Part shown: piece by piece, positions 7,411 to 17,734 of the stretch
Position numbering within the stretch: the first letter of the stretch is position 1
How the letters are laid out: the number at the start of each line of letters is the position of its first letter
Source: Sediminibacillus albus
GTDB lineage: Bacteria > Bacillota > Bacilli > Bacillales > Amphibacillaceae
Direction: 5' to 3'
NCBI RefSeq assembly: GCF_900101125.1
Contig: NZ_FNFL01000001.1
Coordinates: forward strand, 1,116,001 to 1,180,000
DNA: 64,000 bases
Translations under genes and position numbers: made by a program
The notes under the pieces: generated by a model
Database searches by the model: none
Told to the model about the DNA's origin: nothing
What the model saw: only the letters and a program-made list of their open reading frames with translations

Positions 7411-10400
7411 CTAAACTTCGACAAGCAGAGGGCCGTTAAAGAAGTACAAGTATTTTTGTGTAACAGGCTGTTTCCATATCTGTTCCAATGCTTGGGCATA
7501 AAGGGATAACTGCACCTGGTAGCGTTCCATCAGCTTTTTCTTTATCTGTGGAGTCACTTCGCCATCGATGGCGTCTGATTTATAATCCAGGATTATCCAG
7601 CCACCTTCTGAGGGAATAATACAATCAATCACCCCTTGGACAAGCACCTGTTCATTAGTATCCTCCTGCCAATCGGCATAAACCTCTTTAGCATTAATCG
7701 ATAGACTGAAAGGTACCTCGCGGGTAACTTGCTCGGCATTGACTAAGAGTGTACCCATCTCTGTTTCAAAGAAACGCTCGATTGCCGCTAAATTAATCAC
7801 ATCAGCTTCTTCTTGTGTAAGAATCTCTTTCGTCACTAATCCTTGTACATACTCGCTTAGTTCGGAAGATGTCCACTTTTTGTCCAGAGGCAGATGCTGC
7901 ATCACCGTATGCATGGCACTTCCTCTTTCTGCAGCTGTCAGCTGTTTTTCTTTTTGCATGAAGCGGGGACGCCTTACAATAGGTGCTTTATGGCGCTGTA
8001 CAAGTTGGTCACTGCTGTATTCATCCTTTACTTCTCTTTGCCGTTTTAACTCGGTAACAGTCTGCTTGGCACGGTAATGGGATGCGTTAGTAAAAGGGTA
8101 TGTGTAAGACAACCGGCTTGAAACCTTTTCGTCCATAGCCATATCAGTCCCTGTAACAGGCTTCCACTCTTTGATAGATTTTTCAATTTGAGCCTGTTCG
8201 ATAGCTTCCTTTTCTGTCAAATTCGCAAGTTCACTGCCATGAAGCAGCTGTACTTGCCATTTAGAGGGATCCTGCCGGATGGAATCCGGCACTTGAACGC
8301 TCACTTCTACCTGGCGCAGTTGCTGGCTGGTGTCGTGCCGAATTAACGCTGGACCGATCCAATCTAGATAGCTCTGTGTTTCCAACCGGTAATGAGCGGG
8401 AAGCACCCATTCCTTATGGTCAACCATTTGCTGCCATTGCTCCTGCTTCTTTTCAAACGAAGCCACATTGCCTACCATGACCAGTTTTTCTTTAGCCCTG
8501 GTAAGCGCAACATAAAGCACCCTCATTTCCTCTGCCAGCAGCTCGCGCTGTTTTTCCTTTTTCAAAGCATGGTAAGCTAGCGTCGGGTACATAATCCGTT
8601 TATCAGGATCAATAAACTTACTGCCAAACCCTAAATCTTTATGGAGCAGATACTTTTGCTTTAGGTCCTGTTGGTTAAATTGCTTGTCGAGTGCCCCTAA
8701 AATGACGACCGGAAACTCAAGCCCTTTGCTTTTATGAATGGTCATCAGCCGGACAACGTCTTCCTGCTCGCCCAGTGCCCTGGCCGCCCCTAAATCATCG
8801 CCGCGTTCTTCCATTCTTTCAATAAATCTTAAAAAGCGGAATAAACCGCGAAATGAGGTGCTTTCATACGTTCTGGCCCTGTCATAAAGAGCCCGCAAAT
8901 TAGCCTGGCGCTGTCTGCCGCCTGGAATCCCGCCAACAAAATCATAGTAGCCAGATTCCCGATAGATTTGCCAAATCAACTCGGACAAAGCACCCTGTCT
9001 CGCCCTTACCCGCCAATCCTTTAATTTGTTCAAAAAGGAGCGGACTTTTGTTCCTTTATTGTTATCTGGCGTCTTAGCGATAAAGGCAGTCAATGCCTCA
9101 TAATAGGAAGCATGTTTTTTTGCCAGACGAATTTCCGCTAAATCCTCCTCATCCAATCCGACAATCGGCGACCGCAGGACAGAGGCAAGCGGGATATCCT
9201 GCTTAGGATTATCAATTATTTTTAACAGACTGATCATGATTTTAATCTCAATAGCCTCCAAATAACCGGTAGACAGCTCGGCATAAACAGGAATCCCCTG
9301 CTGTTTCAATTCTTCGGTTATTGTCGGCGCCCAGGTCATCGAACGTTGCAAAATAACAATGTCGCGGTACTGGAGATCTCTTTGGCTGCCCGTCGATTTA
9401 TCAACCACTTGCATGGGCGGTGTATCTTCGGTCCCAATCCATTTTTTAATCATGCGGGCATAAGCTCTTGCTTCCAACTGCGCTTTCTCCAAGTCCTGAA
9501 AATTTTCACCGCCATTATCTTCCGTCTGGTTGCTTTCCTGGTTTTCTCGGTCAATAATGACAAGTTCAGCATCTGTGTCGCTCAGCTGCAACTCATCGTA
9601 AATCTTATTGGCATATATTAGCTCTGCCTCTGGTTCGTAATTCATCTCTCCAACATCTTCACTGAGCAGCTGCCTGAAAATATAATTAGCTGCAGATAGT
9701 ACTTGCTCTCTGCTCCGGAAGTTTCTTGCCAAATCAATCCGTTTACCCGGATTTGCCTCCTCGGCAAAATGCTTATATTTGTTAATAAATAATGACGGCT
9801 CGGCATGCCTGAACCGGTAAATGCTTTGTTTAACATCACCAACCATAAACATATTGCCTGTTCCCTGCTGATCTGTAATCAATGACAGCAATGTTTCCTG
9901 GACAAGATTGGTATCCTGGTATTCATCCACCATTACTTCCGCAAACGAATAGCGAAGGTTCTCGGCAACTTTGGATGGTACAATTTTGTCAGGTGTCGCT
10001 GTTTCATCCAAAAGTACTTGTAAACAATAATGTTCTAAATCTGAAAAATCAACAATTGCTTTTTCTCTCTTTAATTGGGTATATCGCTGTTTAAATTCCT
10101 TTACTAAAGAAGTCAGCTGGACGATAGTAGGGTGAAGGCTTTTCATATCTGCCAAATAAGCCGCCATGCTCCGGGAAAACCAATCGCCAGCCAGGTCATT
10201 CCAACGCTTTTTATAACTATTTCTTAAATCTTTTACTTTGTCTTTTTTTTCCTCTGCACAGTCCACTTTCTTCCTTGATAGGGTTTGAAACTTACTCTCT
10301 ATAAAAAAGATTTGGGCTTCGTCCCAGGAACTTTTCAAATGATCGGCCGCTTGATGAATCATTTCCAAATCAGCCGCAATTGTTTCGGCATAATGATAAG

Positions 10401-11136
10401 GGCCATCATTTTCTTTCGTCAATGCCATCGCAGCTTCTGCTTCATGTTTCATGGCTGCAAGCTGGCTGTCTACTTCCCGCTTAAGAATTGAGAGCCATGG
10501 CAGGTTATTCTCTGTTTCGTTTTCATCGACATTGTACATTGCTGCCATGCGGTCCAGCCAAGCATCAGGCCAGGGGTTTTGCGTAGCGAAGTCATACAGC
10601 TTGAGAATTAGCTCTTCGACCTCCAGATCACTGCGGTCATTGGAAAAACGGTCAACTACTGCAAAGAAAGCCGCTTGCTCATCTCCTTGTTTCCCATACC
10701 ATTCCTCAAACATATCTTCTAAAACTTCCTGGCGGATCATGTCTCCTTCGATCGTATCAGCGAGGCGGAAGCCCGGATCTATATCCAATAAATAAGCATG
10801 CTGCCGGACGATATCCATACAAAAAGAATGCAATGTAGAAATCGAAGCGCGCTGCAACAGAGACAGTTGTTTTTTTAAGTGACGCGAGGACGGGTTCTCT
10901 TCTAGGGCTGCTTCCAACGCTGTGCCGACCCTGTTTCTCATTTCCTGTGCTGCAGCATTGGTAAATGTTACGACAAGCAGGGAATCAATATCAATTGGCT
11001 GTTCCTTATTCAGCAGTTTTTGAATAATTCTTTCTACAAGAACCGCTGTTTTTCCCGATCCGGCAGCTGCTGCCACCAGAATGTCGCTTCCTCCGGCATA
11101 AATGGCCTGTTCCTGCTCTTTTGTCCATTGTGGCAT
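7411..11136 (-). CDS. addA: ATP-dependent helicase/nuclease subunit A
   Basis: 1241 residues. Helicase-nuclease subunit of AddAB, which processes double-strand breaks for RecA, the Gram-positive counterpart of RecBCD. The UvrD-type Walker A is AAAAGSGKT with Lys29. MVDEYQDTN (DEXQ motif II), VGDVKQSIYRFRHA and MTIHKSKGLEFPVV are further helicase motifs. A RecB-type nuclease domain at the C-terminus has LDYKSD with Asp near residue 1184. Length is normal. The ATG shares one base with the addB stop (TAATG) and AAGGAGG lies inside the end of addB, so the pair is translationally coupled. Confidence 0.97.
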   Translation of the reverse strand: MPQWTKEQEQAIYAGGSDILVAAAAGSGKTAVLVERIIQKLLNKEQPIDIDSLLVVTFTNAAAQEMRNRVGTALEAALEENPSSRHLKKQLSLLQRASISTLHSFCMDIVRQHAYLLDIDPGFRLADTIEGDMIRQEVLEDMFEEWYGKQGDEQAAFFAVVDRFSNDRSDLEVEELILKLYDFATQNPWPDAWLDRMAAMYNVDENETENNLPWLSILKREVDSQLAAMKHEAEAAMALTKENDGPYHYAETIAADLEMIHQAADHLKSSWDEAQIFFIESKFQTLSRKKVDCAEEKKDKVKDLRNSYKKRWNDLAGDWFSRSMAAYLADMKSLHPTIVQLTSLVKEFKQRYTQLKREKAIVDFSDLEHYCLQVLLDETATPDKIVPSKVAENLRYSFAEVMVDEYQDTNLVQETLLSLITDQQGTGNMFMVGDVKQSIYRFRHAEPSLFINKYKHFAEEANPGKRIDLARNFRSREQVLSAANYIFRQLLSEDVGEMNYEPEAELIYANKIYDELQLSDTDAELVIIDRENQESNQTEDNGGENFQDLEKAQLEARAYARMIKKWIGTEDTPPMQVVDKSTGSQRDLQYRDIVILQRSMTWAPTITEELKQQGIPVYAELSTGYLEAIEIKIMISLLKIIDNPKQDIPLASVLRSPIVGLDEEDLAEIRLAKKHASYYEALTAFIAKTPDNNKGTKVRSFLNKLKDWRVRARQGALSELIWQIYRESGYYDFVGGIPGGRQRQANLRALYDRARTYESTSFRGLFRFLRFIERMEERGDDLGAARALGEQEDVVRLMTIHKSKGLEFPVVILGALDKQFNQQDLKQKYLLHKDLGFGSKFIDPDKRIMYPTLAYHALKKEKQRELLAEEMRVLYVALTRAKEKLVMVGNVASFEKKQEQWQQMVDHKEWVLPAHYRLETQSYLDWIGPALIRHDTSQQLRQVEVSVQVPDSIRQDPSKWQVQLLHGSELANLTEKEAIEQAQIEKSIKEWKPVTGTDMAMDEKVSSRLSYTYPFTNASHYRAKQTVTELKRQREVKDEYSSDQLVQRHKAPIVRRPRFMQKEKQLTAAERGSAMHTVMQHLPLDKKWTSSELSEYVQGLVTKEILTQEEADVINLAAIERFFETEMGTLLVNAEQVTREVPFSLSINAKEVYADWQEDTNEQVLVQGVIDCIIPSEGGWIILDYKSDAIDGEVTPQIKKKLMERYQVQLSLYAQALEQIWKQPVTQKYLYFFNGPLLVEV

Positions 11137-14100
11137 TACTCATCCTCCTTCCTGGCAATCGCATTTAAAACATCTTCATCCTTCATGTCTTTTAAACGAC
11201 GGTAATTATTTTCGTGTAAGGTTGGATCAAACTGGCAGACCGATTTAAACGGACAGTGTGTACATGCTACTTGCTGCTTTTGCTGGTAAGGATTTAGATG
11301 TACGCCGCCGTTGGTAATATCGGTCCCTGCCTGCACCATCAGTTCTCGTATATATGCTTGCAGCTGATCAAAGGTCTCCCTTTCAGCTGTATTGGACCCT
11401 TTTCGGAAGTCTCCGTTCTTTTTTAGCCCCGCCGGGACGATTTGGCTTGAACCGGTATCCAGTCCAGTATCCATCATTTTGACGATTTGTTCATCTTCTA
11501 CTAGCAGTCCCTGCATTTTAAACTTCTTGAAAATTTCTTTCTGAATCTCGTTATCATCTAATCTTTTATTTTCCGAAAGCATCGGGTTATGGACATGAAA
11601 ATACAATACACCTGCCGGACTGGCCTTGACCCCCAGCCACTGTTCTGAATGAGAAAGAATTACATCCAGGTATGCCAGCATCTGCAGGGCAAGTCCATAA
11701 TAAACCTCAGTCAGGTTCAGCCCCTTCGCGCTGGACTTGTAGTCAATGATGCGCAGGAGCAAATTATCCTGATTCAATGCTTTATCGACCCTATCTATTC
11801 TGCCTCTAAGCATTAGTTCAAAGCCATTCGGCAGATCTATCGTTATTGGGGGCAGGTCTTGATCCGGGCCAAACCCTAATTCCAGCCCTATTGGCGAAAA
11901 CTGGCTCTGCCTGGCCTGTTCACTTAAGACATATGCTGCCCGTGCTATAATCTCCTGCAGTTTTTGTTGGATATATTGATATCTGTTAGAGCTGTGCAAA
12001 ATTTGATTCTGCAGTACAGGGGCCAAGCTTTGAACTGCCCTGCCTGCATACTGGGCCGTTTCTTCCCTTTGTAAATCCGAGAAATTTCTGCCTTCATTTT
12101 GAACCCACTCGGTAATCTTCTTTAACGCTTCGTGGAAGAGTTGTCCAATATCTGGGGCATCCAGTTTGTACGTCCGGCGCTCCTCCAAACCGAGACTGTA
12201 TTTGGCAAAATGCTGATAAGAACAGCGATAGTACATTTCCAGCCTGGAAACACTAGCTTTTACTTCACGCGGATAAAGCTGTTTAGCCGTCTCTTCCTTC
12301 AAGCTGGTTGGTGTATTTTTGTAAAATAGACTTTGCAGGATGGTATAAGCTTGGTCATATTTCTGTTCATTGGCTATATACCAGTTTAAAACACTCCACC
12401 AGACTTGATGGATTGGATAGCCTCGCAGGTTTCTTGCCAATTGGGCGGTAAGAGCTGCCCTCGTTTTCATTGGCGTAGTTATAAATCTGTCTGCATCCAT
12501 CAGCTCTTCCGGGTCCTGAAGCAGTTTCTGATCGCTGCAAGCGGGAAATAAGTCTTCAACACGATTGATTAATTGAGAAGGAACCTTCGACTTTCCTTCT
12601 TCATCGCTAAGCGGATAGCTGATCCACAATTTATCTCTAGCACAAGTGAAAGCCAGATAGACGTAGAACCAGTCATCAAGCAGCTGGCGTTTGCTGCCGT
12701 CAGCAAGCTGTAATCCCTGCTCTGCCAGCAGCTCACGTTCCTCTTCAGAAATCATGCCGTCAATCGATGGTTTCATCGGCCAGACTCCTTCATTAACGCC
12801 CAATAAGAACGCACATTTAATGCCGGTAATCCTTGATCGGTCGATGGTTCCAGTGATGACATGATCCATGCTCGGCGGAACATGGGCAAATTTAAGGGAT
12901 TCAAAACCTGATTCAAGTGTACCTCTGAAAAGCTGCAGCGAAATTTTATCATCACCGACTATTTCTACCATTTCATCCAACAACTGAATGACTCCATCCC
13001 AAACTTGTTCTTGTTCACGGCCTTGTTCGTTCCTCCCCTGGTCATCTAGCAGGCTGCGCGTCTGCTCCAGCTGTTCAGGAACACGTAATGCTTCCAGCCA
13101 TTCAAAAATAACACGTGCTTTATCCTTTACGAATGTTGCCTGTCTAATTTGTTCATCGAATGGCTTTATTGCCTGGACCACTTGATCACGGTAACGATTA
13201 ATCCTTGTCTGAATCTCTCGTTCTTTATCTGTTTGCGACGCCTGATCGAATCCGCGGAACCGCTGAAATTTCCATTCCTGATCACTGTACCAGCGGTCTC
13301 GTCCCCGAACACCGTACTCCAGCACATAATTCTCCAATTCATCAATCGCATCCTCATTTAGAGGATAGCGGGAATCGCCTTGGGGAATGAATCCAGTTTT
13401 TAAGAGTCTGAAGACAGCGTCATAGCGCCAGTTGCCTTCTGCCATATCTAATGCCGATCTTATTAACTCTAGGAGGGGATGGTTCATCATCGTTCTTTTT
13501 TCGTCAATAAACACAGGGATTCCATAATCACTGAAGACTGTGTCAATCAAATCATGATACACATCCGTCTGTCTGATCAACACAGCAATATCTTTAAAGC
13601 GATAGCCTTCTTCTCTAATCAGGCGCAGTATTTCCTGGGCTGCCCCTTCCACTTCTGCCCGCGGATGTACAGCCTGTGCAAGCTGAATTGGCACATCGCC
13701 TTCGTATGGAGGCGCCGGCCTTACATCAAAATATTCCTCCAAGTGAGCAAAATATGGCCGGTTCTCAAACCTGCCCCCTGTATGGCCCAGATGGTGGATA
13801 CTGTCGATGGGTATCCCGTTTTCTTTAGTTATTGCTCGGAGAGTCTGGTACGTTTCCGCCGGGAGGCAAAAAAGATCCAACTCTGATGTCTGTTCATCTG
13901 ACGGACCGTCAATTGCCAGCGTAATAGATACTTGTTTCACTTTCTTCATTAGTGCCTCTACAACCAATAATTCCTGTGGGGTAAAATGATGAAATCCATC
14001 CAAATACACTTCAGCTTCTTCCAGAAAAGCAGCTTCTTCGATTTTTTCCGACAACAGCTGTAGCTGATCCTCGCTATCAATATATTGGTCTTTCAAGGCG

Positions 14101-14627
14101 GCAACTAATTTGTCATAAATATAGCTTAAGTCTTCCAGTTTGTTTTTTAAAGCAGTTTCTCCCGGATACTTGTGTGTAAACCTGTCCATTTCCAAGATTT
14201 GCGCTGCCAGTACCTCAGGGGTGATCCGGTAACGCTTGAACTCGGTAATCATATGTTCCAACTGCTCCATAAATCCTTGTTTTTCTATCGCTTTCTGGAA
14301 AACATTCCAGTCTGATTTTCTTTCTTCGGTTATTTTACGAAGCATCATCTGAATCCCGGTCGAACTGATAAATTTTCTCGTTCCTCCTCCTGTTTCCTGA
14401 AACACTCGCCAGGCTAACCGGGAAAAACTAAATACTTGTCCACGAATACTGCCATTGATTGACTCCCGTTTCAGCAGCGCATATTCTTGCTGAAATGTCA
14501 TTTGATCGGGAACAATATATAAAATAGGCGGCCCTTTGGGGTCGTCACTTAGTTTCTCTTCTATTTCCTGAAGGCACTGATTACTCTTGCCTGCTCCTGC
14601 TTTTCCCAGCAAAAATCTAATCCCCAT
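11136..14627 (-). CDS. addB: ATP-dependent helicase/nuclease subunit B
   Basis: 1163 residues, partner of AddA. It has an N-terminal Walker A GKAGAGKS (Lys14), an inactivated helicase-like core, and a second RecB-type nuclease with IIDYKSS. A four-cysteine Fe-S cluster is split between YYRCSYQ near residue 790 and C-terminal CTHCPFKSVC, as in B. subtilis AddB. The start is taken as the ATG at 14627 because GGGAG is 9 nt upstream. A GTG two codons earlier would be too close. First gene of addB-addA, divergent from an MFS gene. Confidence 0.96.
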   Translation of the reverse strand: MGIRFLLGKAGAGKSNQCLQEIEEKLSDDPKGPPILYIVPDQMTFQQEYALLKRESINGSIRGQVFSFSRLAWRVFQETGGGTRKFISSTGIQMMLRKITEERKSDWNVFQKAIEKQGFMEQLEHMITEFKRYRITPEVLAAQILEMDRFTHKYPGETALKNKLEDLSYIYDKLVAALKDQYIDSEDQLQLLSEKIEEAAFLEEAEVYLDGFHHFTPQELLVVEALMKKVKQVSITLAIDGPSDEQTSELDLFCLPAETYQTLRAITKENGIPIDSIHHLGHTGGRFENRPYFAHLEEYFDVRPAPPYEGDVPIQLAQAVHPRAEVEGAAQEILRLIREEGYRFKDIAVLIRQTDVYHDLIDTVFSDYGIPVFIDEKRTMMNHPLLELIRSALDMAEGNWRYDAVFRLLKTGFIPQGDSRYPLNEDAIDELENYVLEYGVRGRDRWYSDQEWKFQRFRGFDQASQTDKEREIQTRINRYRDQVVQAIKPFDEQIRQATFVKDKARVIFEWLEALRVPEQLEQTRSLLDDQGRNEQGREQEQVWDGVIQLLDEMVEIVGDDKISLQLFRGTLESGFESLKFAHVPPSMDHVITGTIDRSRITGIKCAFLLGVNEGVWPMKPSIDGMISEEERELLAEQGLQLADGSKRQLLDDWFYVYLAFTCARDKLWISYPLSDEEGKSKVPSQLINRVEDLFPACSDQKLLQDPEELMDADRFITTPMKTRAALTAQLARNLRGYPIHQVWWSVLNWYIANEQKYDQAYTILQSLFYKNTPTSLKEETAKQLYPREVKASVSRLEMYYRCSYQHFAKYSLGLEERRTYKLDAPDIGQLFHEALKKITEWVQNEGRNFSDLQREETAQYAGRAVQSLAPVLQNQILHSSNRYQYIQQKLQEIIARAAYVLSEQARQSQFSPIGLELGFGPDQDLPPITIDLPNGFELMLRGRIDRVDKALNQDNLLLRIIDYKSSAKGLNLTEVYYGLALQMLAYLDVILSHSEQWLGVKASPAGVLYFHVHNPMLSENKRLDDNEIQKEIFKKFKMQGLLVEDEQIVKMMDTGLDTGSSQIVPAGLKKNGDFRKGSNTAERETFDQLQAYIRELMVQAGTDITNGGVHLNPYQQKQQVACTHCPFKSVCQFDPTLHENNYRRLKDMKDEDVLNAIARKEDE

Positions 14628-14706
14628 CGTCACACTCTCCCTTTCTCACGAAATCCTGTCTGCTGCATATAGTACACTAGTTTAACGGAAAGGAGGCGGC
14701 AGTAGC

Positions 14707-15840
14707 ATGGCCAGGCAAGCCTTTACCGCAACCGCCCTGATTTATTGCGGCATTTTTGTCGCGAGCAGCCTTTATGTAATGATTCCCTTGCATCCTGCCG
14801 TGTCAGAAAGCTATCAAGTCACCATCGCCCATGCTTCCCTATCCAGTTCCTTGTTCATCATCGCCTATGCACTAGGCCTATTATTGTTTGGCTTTTTGGC
14901 TGATCAACTGCCCCTCAGCAAAATCATGCTGGCCGGTATGGGAGTTCTCACACTGCTCACCAGTCTCCTCGCCTTCGTGGACAGCATAGAGGCTATCCTG
15001 CTTCTCCGGGTTTTCCAGGGATTGTTGGCTGCAAGCTTTGCTCCGCTCGCATTTGGTTATTGTTTCAGCCATTTCACCACGGGATTTCAAGGAGTGGTGA
15101 TTGCTCTGATTAACACCGGCTTTCTTTTTGCCGGCGTATTCGGCCAAATAATATCTGCAGCCTTTGCCAGTGCTTTTTCCGTATCCAGCGTATTCGTCGC
15201 TTTCAGTTTTTTTTATTTATCTTGTTTTATCTTTTTATGGTTTACATTGCAGCCTTCAGCAAACGCTGGCGGCCTTAATATTAAAAAACTAACTGTTACT
15301 ATTTTATCATGTTTGCGCAATCCTATCGTCCGCTGGCTTTATGTTATTGCCTTTTTCCTGTTATTTCCGATTATGCTGTTTTATGGCGCTTTTGAAATTT
15401 ACCTATACACTATTTGGAAGGATTTCCCGATCCCGCTTCAGCTTTTTCGCTTAATCAGTTTGATTGGGATCTTCCCCTCGTTCTTCACAAGTTATGTGTT
15501 AAAAAAATTCAAGCCTAGGACGGTACTGCAATTTCATTTAGGGATTATGGCGGCGGGGTTTCTTCCTGCACTGATTCATTTAAATGTGGGGACGATTGCT
15601 ATTGCTTCTTTTCTCATGATTGTGTCGACCTCGTTAACCATCCCGATGGTCGTTTTACTTGTCGGCCGGCATTCTTCAGCAGGGACCAGCGGTATTGCCA
15701 TCTACTCATGCACCCTGCTTACAGGTGCGGCGGTGGGTTCTGCTTTGGCTCCAGAAATCGCTTTTTTTCATGTTTTATGGATGATTCCAATGCTCTTTGC
15801 CGGATTGGCTCTATTGGCTAAAGTCCTTCCTGACAACTAG
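14707..15840 (+). CDS. MFS transporter, substrate unknown
   Basis: 377 residues with about twelve membrane helices. The loop after helix 2, GFLADQLPLSKIMLAGMGVL, is the degenerate MFS motif A, and LLLRVFQGLLAASFAPLAFGY is typical of the YnfM/AraJ-like drug-efflux group. It is somewhat short for the superfamily because the central loop is compact. AAAGGAGG precedes the ATG by 10 nt. It is a single gene between divergent addB and the convergent signal peptidase gene. No substrate can be proposed from the neighbours. Confidence 0.8.
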   Translation: MARQAFTATALIYCGIFVASSLYVMIPLHPAVSESYQVTIAHASLSSSLFIIAYALGLLLFGFLADQLPLSKIMLAGMGVLTLLTSLLAFVDSIEAILLLRVFQGLLAASFAPLAFGYCFSHFTTGFQGVVIALINTGFLFAGVFGQIISAAFASAFSVSSVFVAFSFFYLSCFIFLWFTLQPSANAGGLNIKKLTVTILSCLRNPIVRWLYVIAFFLLFPIMLFYGAFEIYLYTIWKDFPIPLQLFRLISLIGIFPSFFTSYVLKKFKPRTVLQFHLGIMAAGFLPALIHLNVGTIAIASFLMIVSTSLTIPMVVLLVGRHSSAGTSGIAIYSCTLLTGAAVGSALAPEIAFFHVLWMIPMLFAGLALLAKVLPDN

Positions 15841-15920
15841 TATTTATTCTCATCATAGAACATACGTTCCTTAATTTCAACTAATCAACCTTACACTAGA
15901 TAGTCAGCCGGCACCTCAAG

Positions 15921-15970
15921 GCAAAAAATAAGGAGTGCCTTCAAGTCTCATTCTTGAAGGCACTCCTTTA
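15921..15970 (-). terminator. Terminator of the signal peptidase gene
   Basis: A perfect 16-bp stem, 15930–15945 with 15953–15968, 7-nt loop. On the minus strand it is followed by TATTTTTT. It probably also stops the convergent MFS transcript. Confidence 0.88.
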
Positions 15971-15972
15971 TC

Positions 15973-16515
15973 TTAAAAACTTAACCCAACCTGGGACAGA
16001 GGCCAATATCTGACATCCACTTTGCCGACTACTTCCTCAATCGAAACAAATCCGAAATACCTGCTGTCCAAGCTTTCCCGGCGGTTATCCCCCATGACGA
16101 ACAATTGCCCCTCAGGGACTACCCTACTGCCGGTCACGTCATTCAAAGTGAAATCTTCCGTTAACGGCTGCCCATCATCTTCCCTGAAAGGTTCCAAATA
16201 TTTTTCATCGACTTTTTCTCCATTCAGGTAAAGCTTGTCATCCTTATATTCGATTGTATCTCCTGGTGTCCCTATAACTCTTTTGACATAGTCCTCTTTT
16301 TTATTAGCATGGAAAACAATCACATCGAATCGATCAATATCTCGCAGATCATAAACCATTTTATTGACCATGATTAAGTTTTCATCGTGCAACGTAGGCT
16401 CCATTGACTTACCATCAACAACATAACTAGCAAATAAATACGAACGGAAAAGGAATGCTAGAATCCCTGCAATAGCGACCGTCCGTATGATTTTCCAATA
16501 ATTTATTTTTTTCAT
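15973..16515 (-). CDS. sipV: Type I signal peptidase
   Basis: 180 residues. Membrane-bound leader peptidase that cleaves secretory signal peptides on the outer face of the membrane. One N-terminal membrane anchor (about residues 10–30) is followed by the catalytic serine Ser37 in DGKSMEPTL, the general base Lys78 in DYVKRVIG, and GDNR/SLDSRYFG box E. This is the prokaryotic (P-type) Ser/Lys dyad. The start at 16515 has GGAGG 8 nt upstream. A start 10 codons earlier lacks one. The name sipV follows the B. subtilis neighbourhood (next to yhjE) and is less certain than the function. Confidence 0.93.
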   Translation of the reverse strand: MKKINYWKIIRTVAIAGILAFLFRSYLFASYVVDGKSMEPTLHDENLIMVNKMVYDLRDIDRFDVIVFHANKKEDYVKRVIGTPGDTIEYKDDKLYLNGEKVDEKYLEPFREDDGQPLTEDFTLNDVTGSRVVPEGQLFVMGDNRRESLDSRYFGFVSIEEVVGKVDVRYWPLSQVGLSF

Positions 16516-16568
16516 TTCATTTTCCTCCAGGTGCTGGTCTATCATTATTTTACCCTGAAGAAAATTTT

Positions 16569-17222
16569 TTAATCCTTTTTTCCGGCCTGCAAGTGTTCCT
16601 TGGACTTCCTTTGAAGCCGCTGCTCCATATACTTGCCGAATAACCAGAACAATAAAATCCCTATCCCGACCACGATTGTTTTTACAGGATTTTGTGCAAA
16701 AGATACAATACTATCCCCAATAAAAGCAATCGTAAAGATCATTACGGTTTTTCCCAGCAAAACAGCAAGAACAAACTGTTGAAAGCTAACCTTCGAGAGA
16801 CCTGCGACAATGTTGATTATCGAGGACGGTGAGAAAGGAAAGCACATTAGCAGGAATAGCGGTCCGAAACCGTGCCGCTCTAACCAGGCGGTTACTCGTT
16901 TTACTTGTTTGTTTTTTCGCAGCCATAGAAAAAAGCGTTTTTGCCCGAGCTTGCGGACGATCCAAAAAACACAAATCGCCCCGGCACTCGCTCCTACCCA
17001 GGATAATAAAAAGCCCTCCAACAATCCGTAAGCTGCCGCACTGGCAAGTACAAACACTACCAGCGGCAAAAATGGCAAAAAGGCTTCGACAAAAGGCAGC
17101 AATAATCCTGGAAGCGGCCCAAGGCTTTCATAGCTTTTCAGCAGCTCCATTAACAGGTCATCAAATCTATTACTTTCAATTAGATCTCTTAGTTCAGCTA
17201 TGTCGATACTAAATATGTACAT
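16569..17222 (-). CDS. yhjE: TVP38/TMEM64 (DedA-like) membrane protein
   Basis: 217 residues, about five hydrophobic segments. The SNARE-associated/VTT domain is recognised by FxFLPLVVF near the start, GASAGAICVFWIVRKLGQ, and FSPSSIINIVAGLSKV with its conserved prolines. Relatives are linked to lipid scrambling or transport, but no role is shown for this branch. A highly basic C-terminal tail is present. The start at 17222 is behind GAGGAG 11 nt away. It lies 53 nt upstream of the signal peptidase gene on the same strand, the yhjE-sip order of B. subtilis. Confidence 0.82.
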   Translation of the reverse strand: MYIFSIDIAELRDLIESNRFDDLLMELLKSYESLGPLPGLLLPFVEAFLPFLPLVVFVLASAAAYGLLEGFLLSWVGASAGAICVFWIVRKLGQKRFFLWLRKNKQVKRVTAWLERHGFGPLFLLMCFPFSPSSIINIVAGLSKVSFQQFVLAVLLGKTVMIFTIAFIGDSIVSFAQNPVKTIVVGIGILLFWLFGKYMEQRLQRKSKEHLQAGKKD

Positions 17223-17341
17223 CTGGTTCAAAACTCCTCGCGCCCCGATCATTTAGTTGCTATACTACCTATTGACTAGTTTCCCTAATTTAATTGTAAT
17301 GTAAACAATAAAAATTGCCCAGCTTGTCTTTTTATTTTGCT

Positions 17342-17370
17342 TTGCAGTGGCAGCCTGCTGTTTGTATAAT
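17342..17370 (+). promoter_or_regulatory. Sigma-A promoter for the 87-residue membrane protein
   Basis: TTGCAG, 17-nt spacer, TATAAT. The −10 is perfect and the −35 matches four of six positions. The start codon is at 17411. Confidence 0.7.
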
Positions 17371-17410
17371 GGTATGTATCTATTGCACTTACCACTGGAG
17401 GGGAAAACAG

Positions 17411-17674
17411 ATGTATGTACTTTTGATGGCGATAGCATTCGCTGTGTGTATCATTGCGCTAATTATAACATTGATGGTCGGAAAATCAGAAACAGATAAA
17501 GCAAAGGAATTTGAAAAAGCTGGCAGCAGCCGCCAGCAGGAACTACTCCGCTCGAGAAATTATGAAAAGCATTCATTAAAGGAAAACCTCCCGCTATTAG
17601 CGGCCATTTATGGAATTGTATTTCTAGTAGTTATTGTGCTGCTTATCATTTACCTTTTTAACCCTTTTAACTAA
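17411..17674 (+). CDS. Small two-helix membrane protein, function unknown
   Basis: 87 residues: an N-terminal helix (residues 3–23), a charged middle of about 40 residues rich in Glu, Lys, Arg and Ser, and a second helix (about 62–82). Both ends are hydrophobic, so a hairpin with the charged region on one face is likely. GGAGGGG is well placed upstream, and a strong sigma-A promoter precedes it, so the gene is very likely real. I do not recognise the family. It sits between yhjE and a convergent acidic small protein. Confidence 0.65.
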   Translation: MYVLLMAIAFAVCIIALIITLMVGKSETDKAKEFEKAGSSRQQELLRSRNYEKHSLKENLPLLAAIYGIVFLVVIVLLIIYLFNPFN

Positions 17675-17734
17675 CTAGCGGTCTTAAATCGCGGTAGCGA
17701 TTAATCTAAGCCCGCTCTCCCTTGTTTCTTAGGG

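Noticed and set aside
7739-13989. Plus-strand open frames within addA and addB
   Set aside because: All are antisense shadows of the two long, well-supported genes and lack binding sites.
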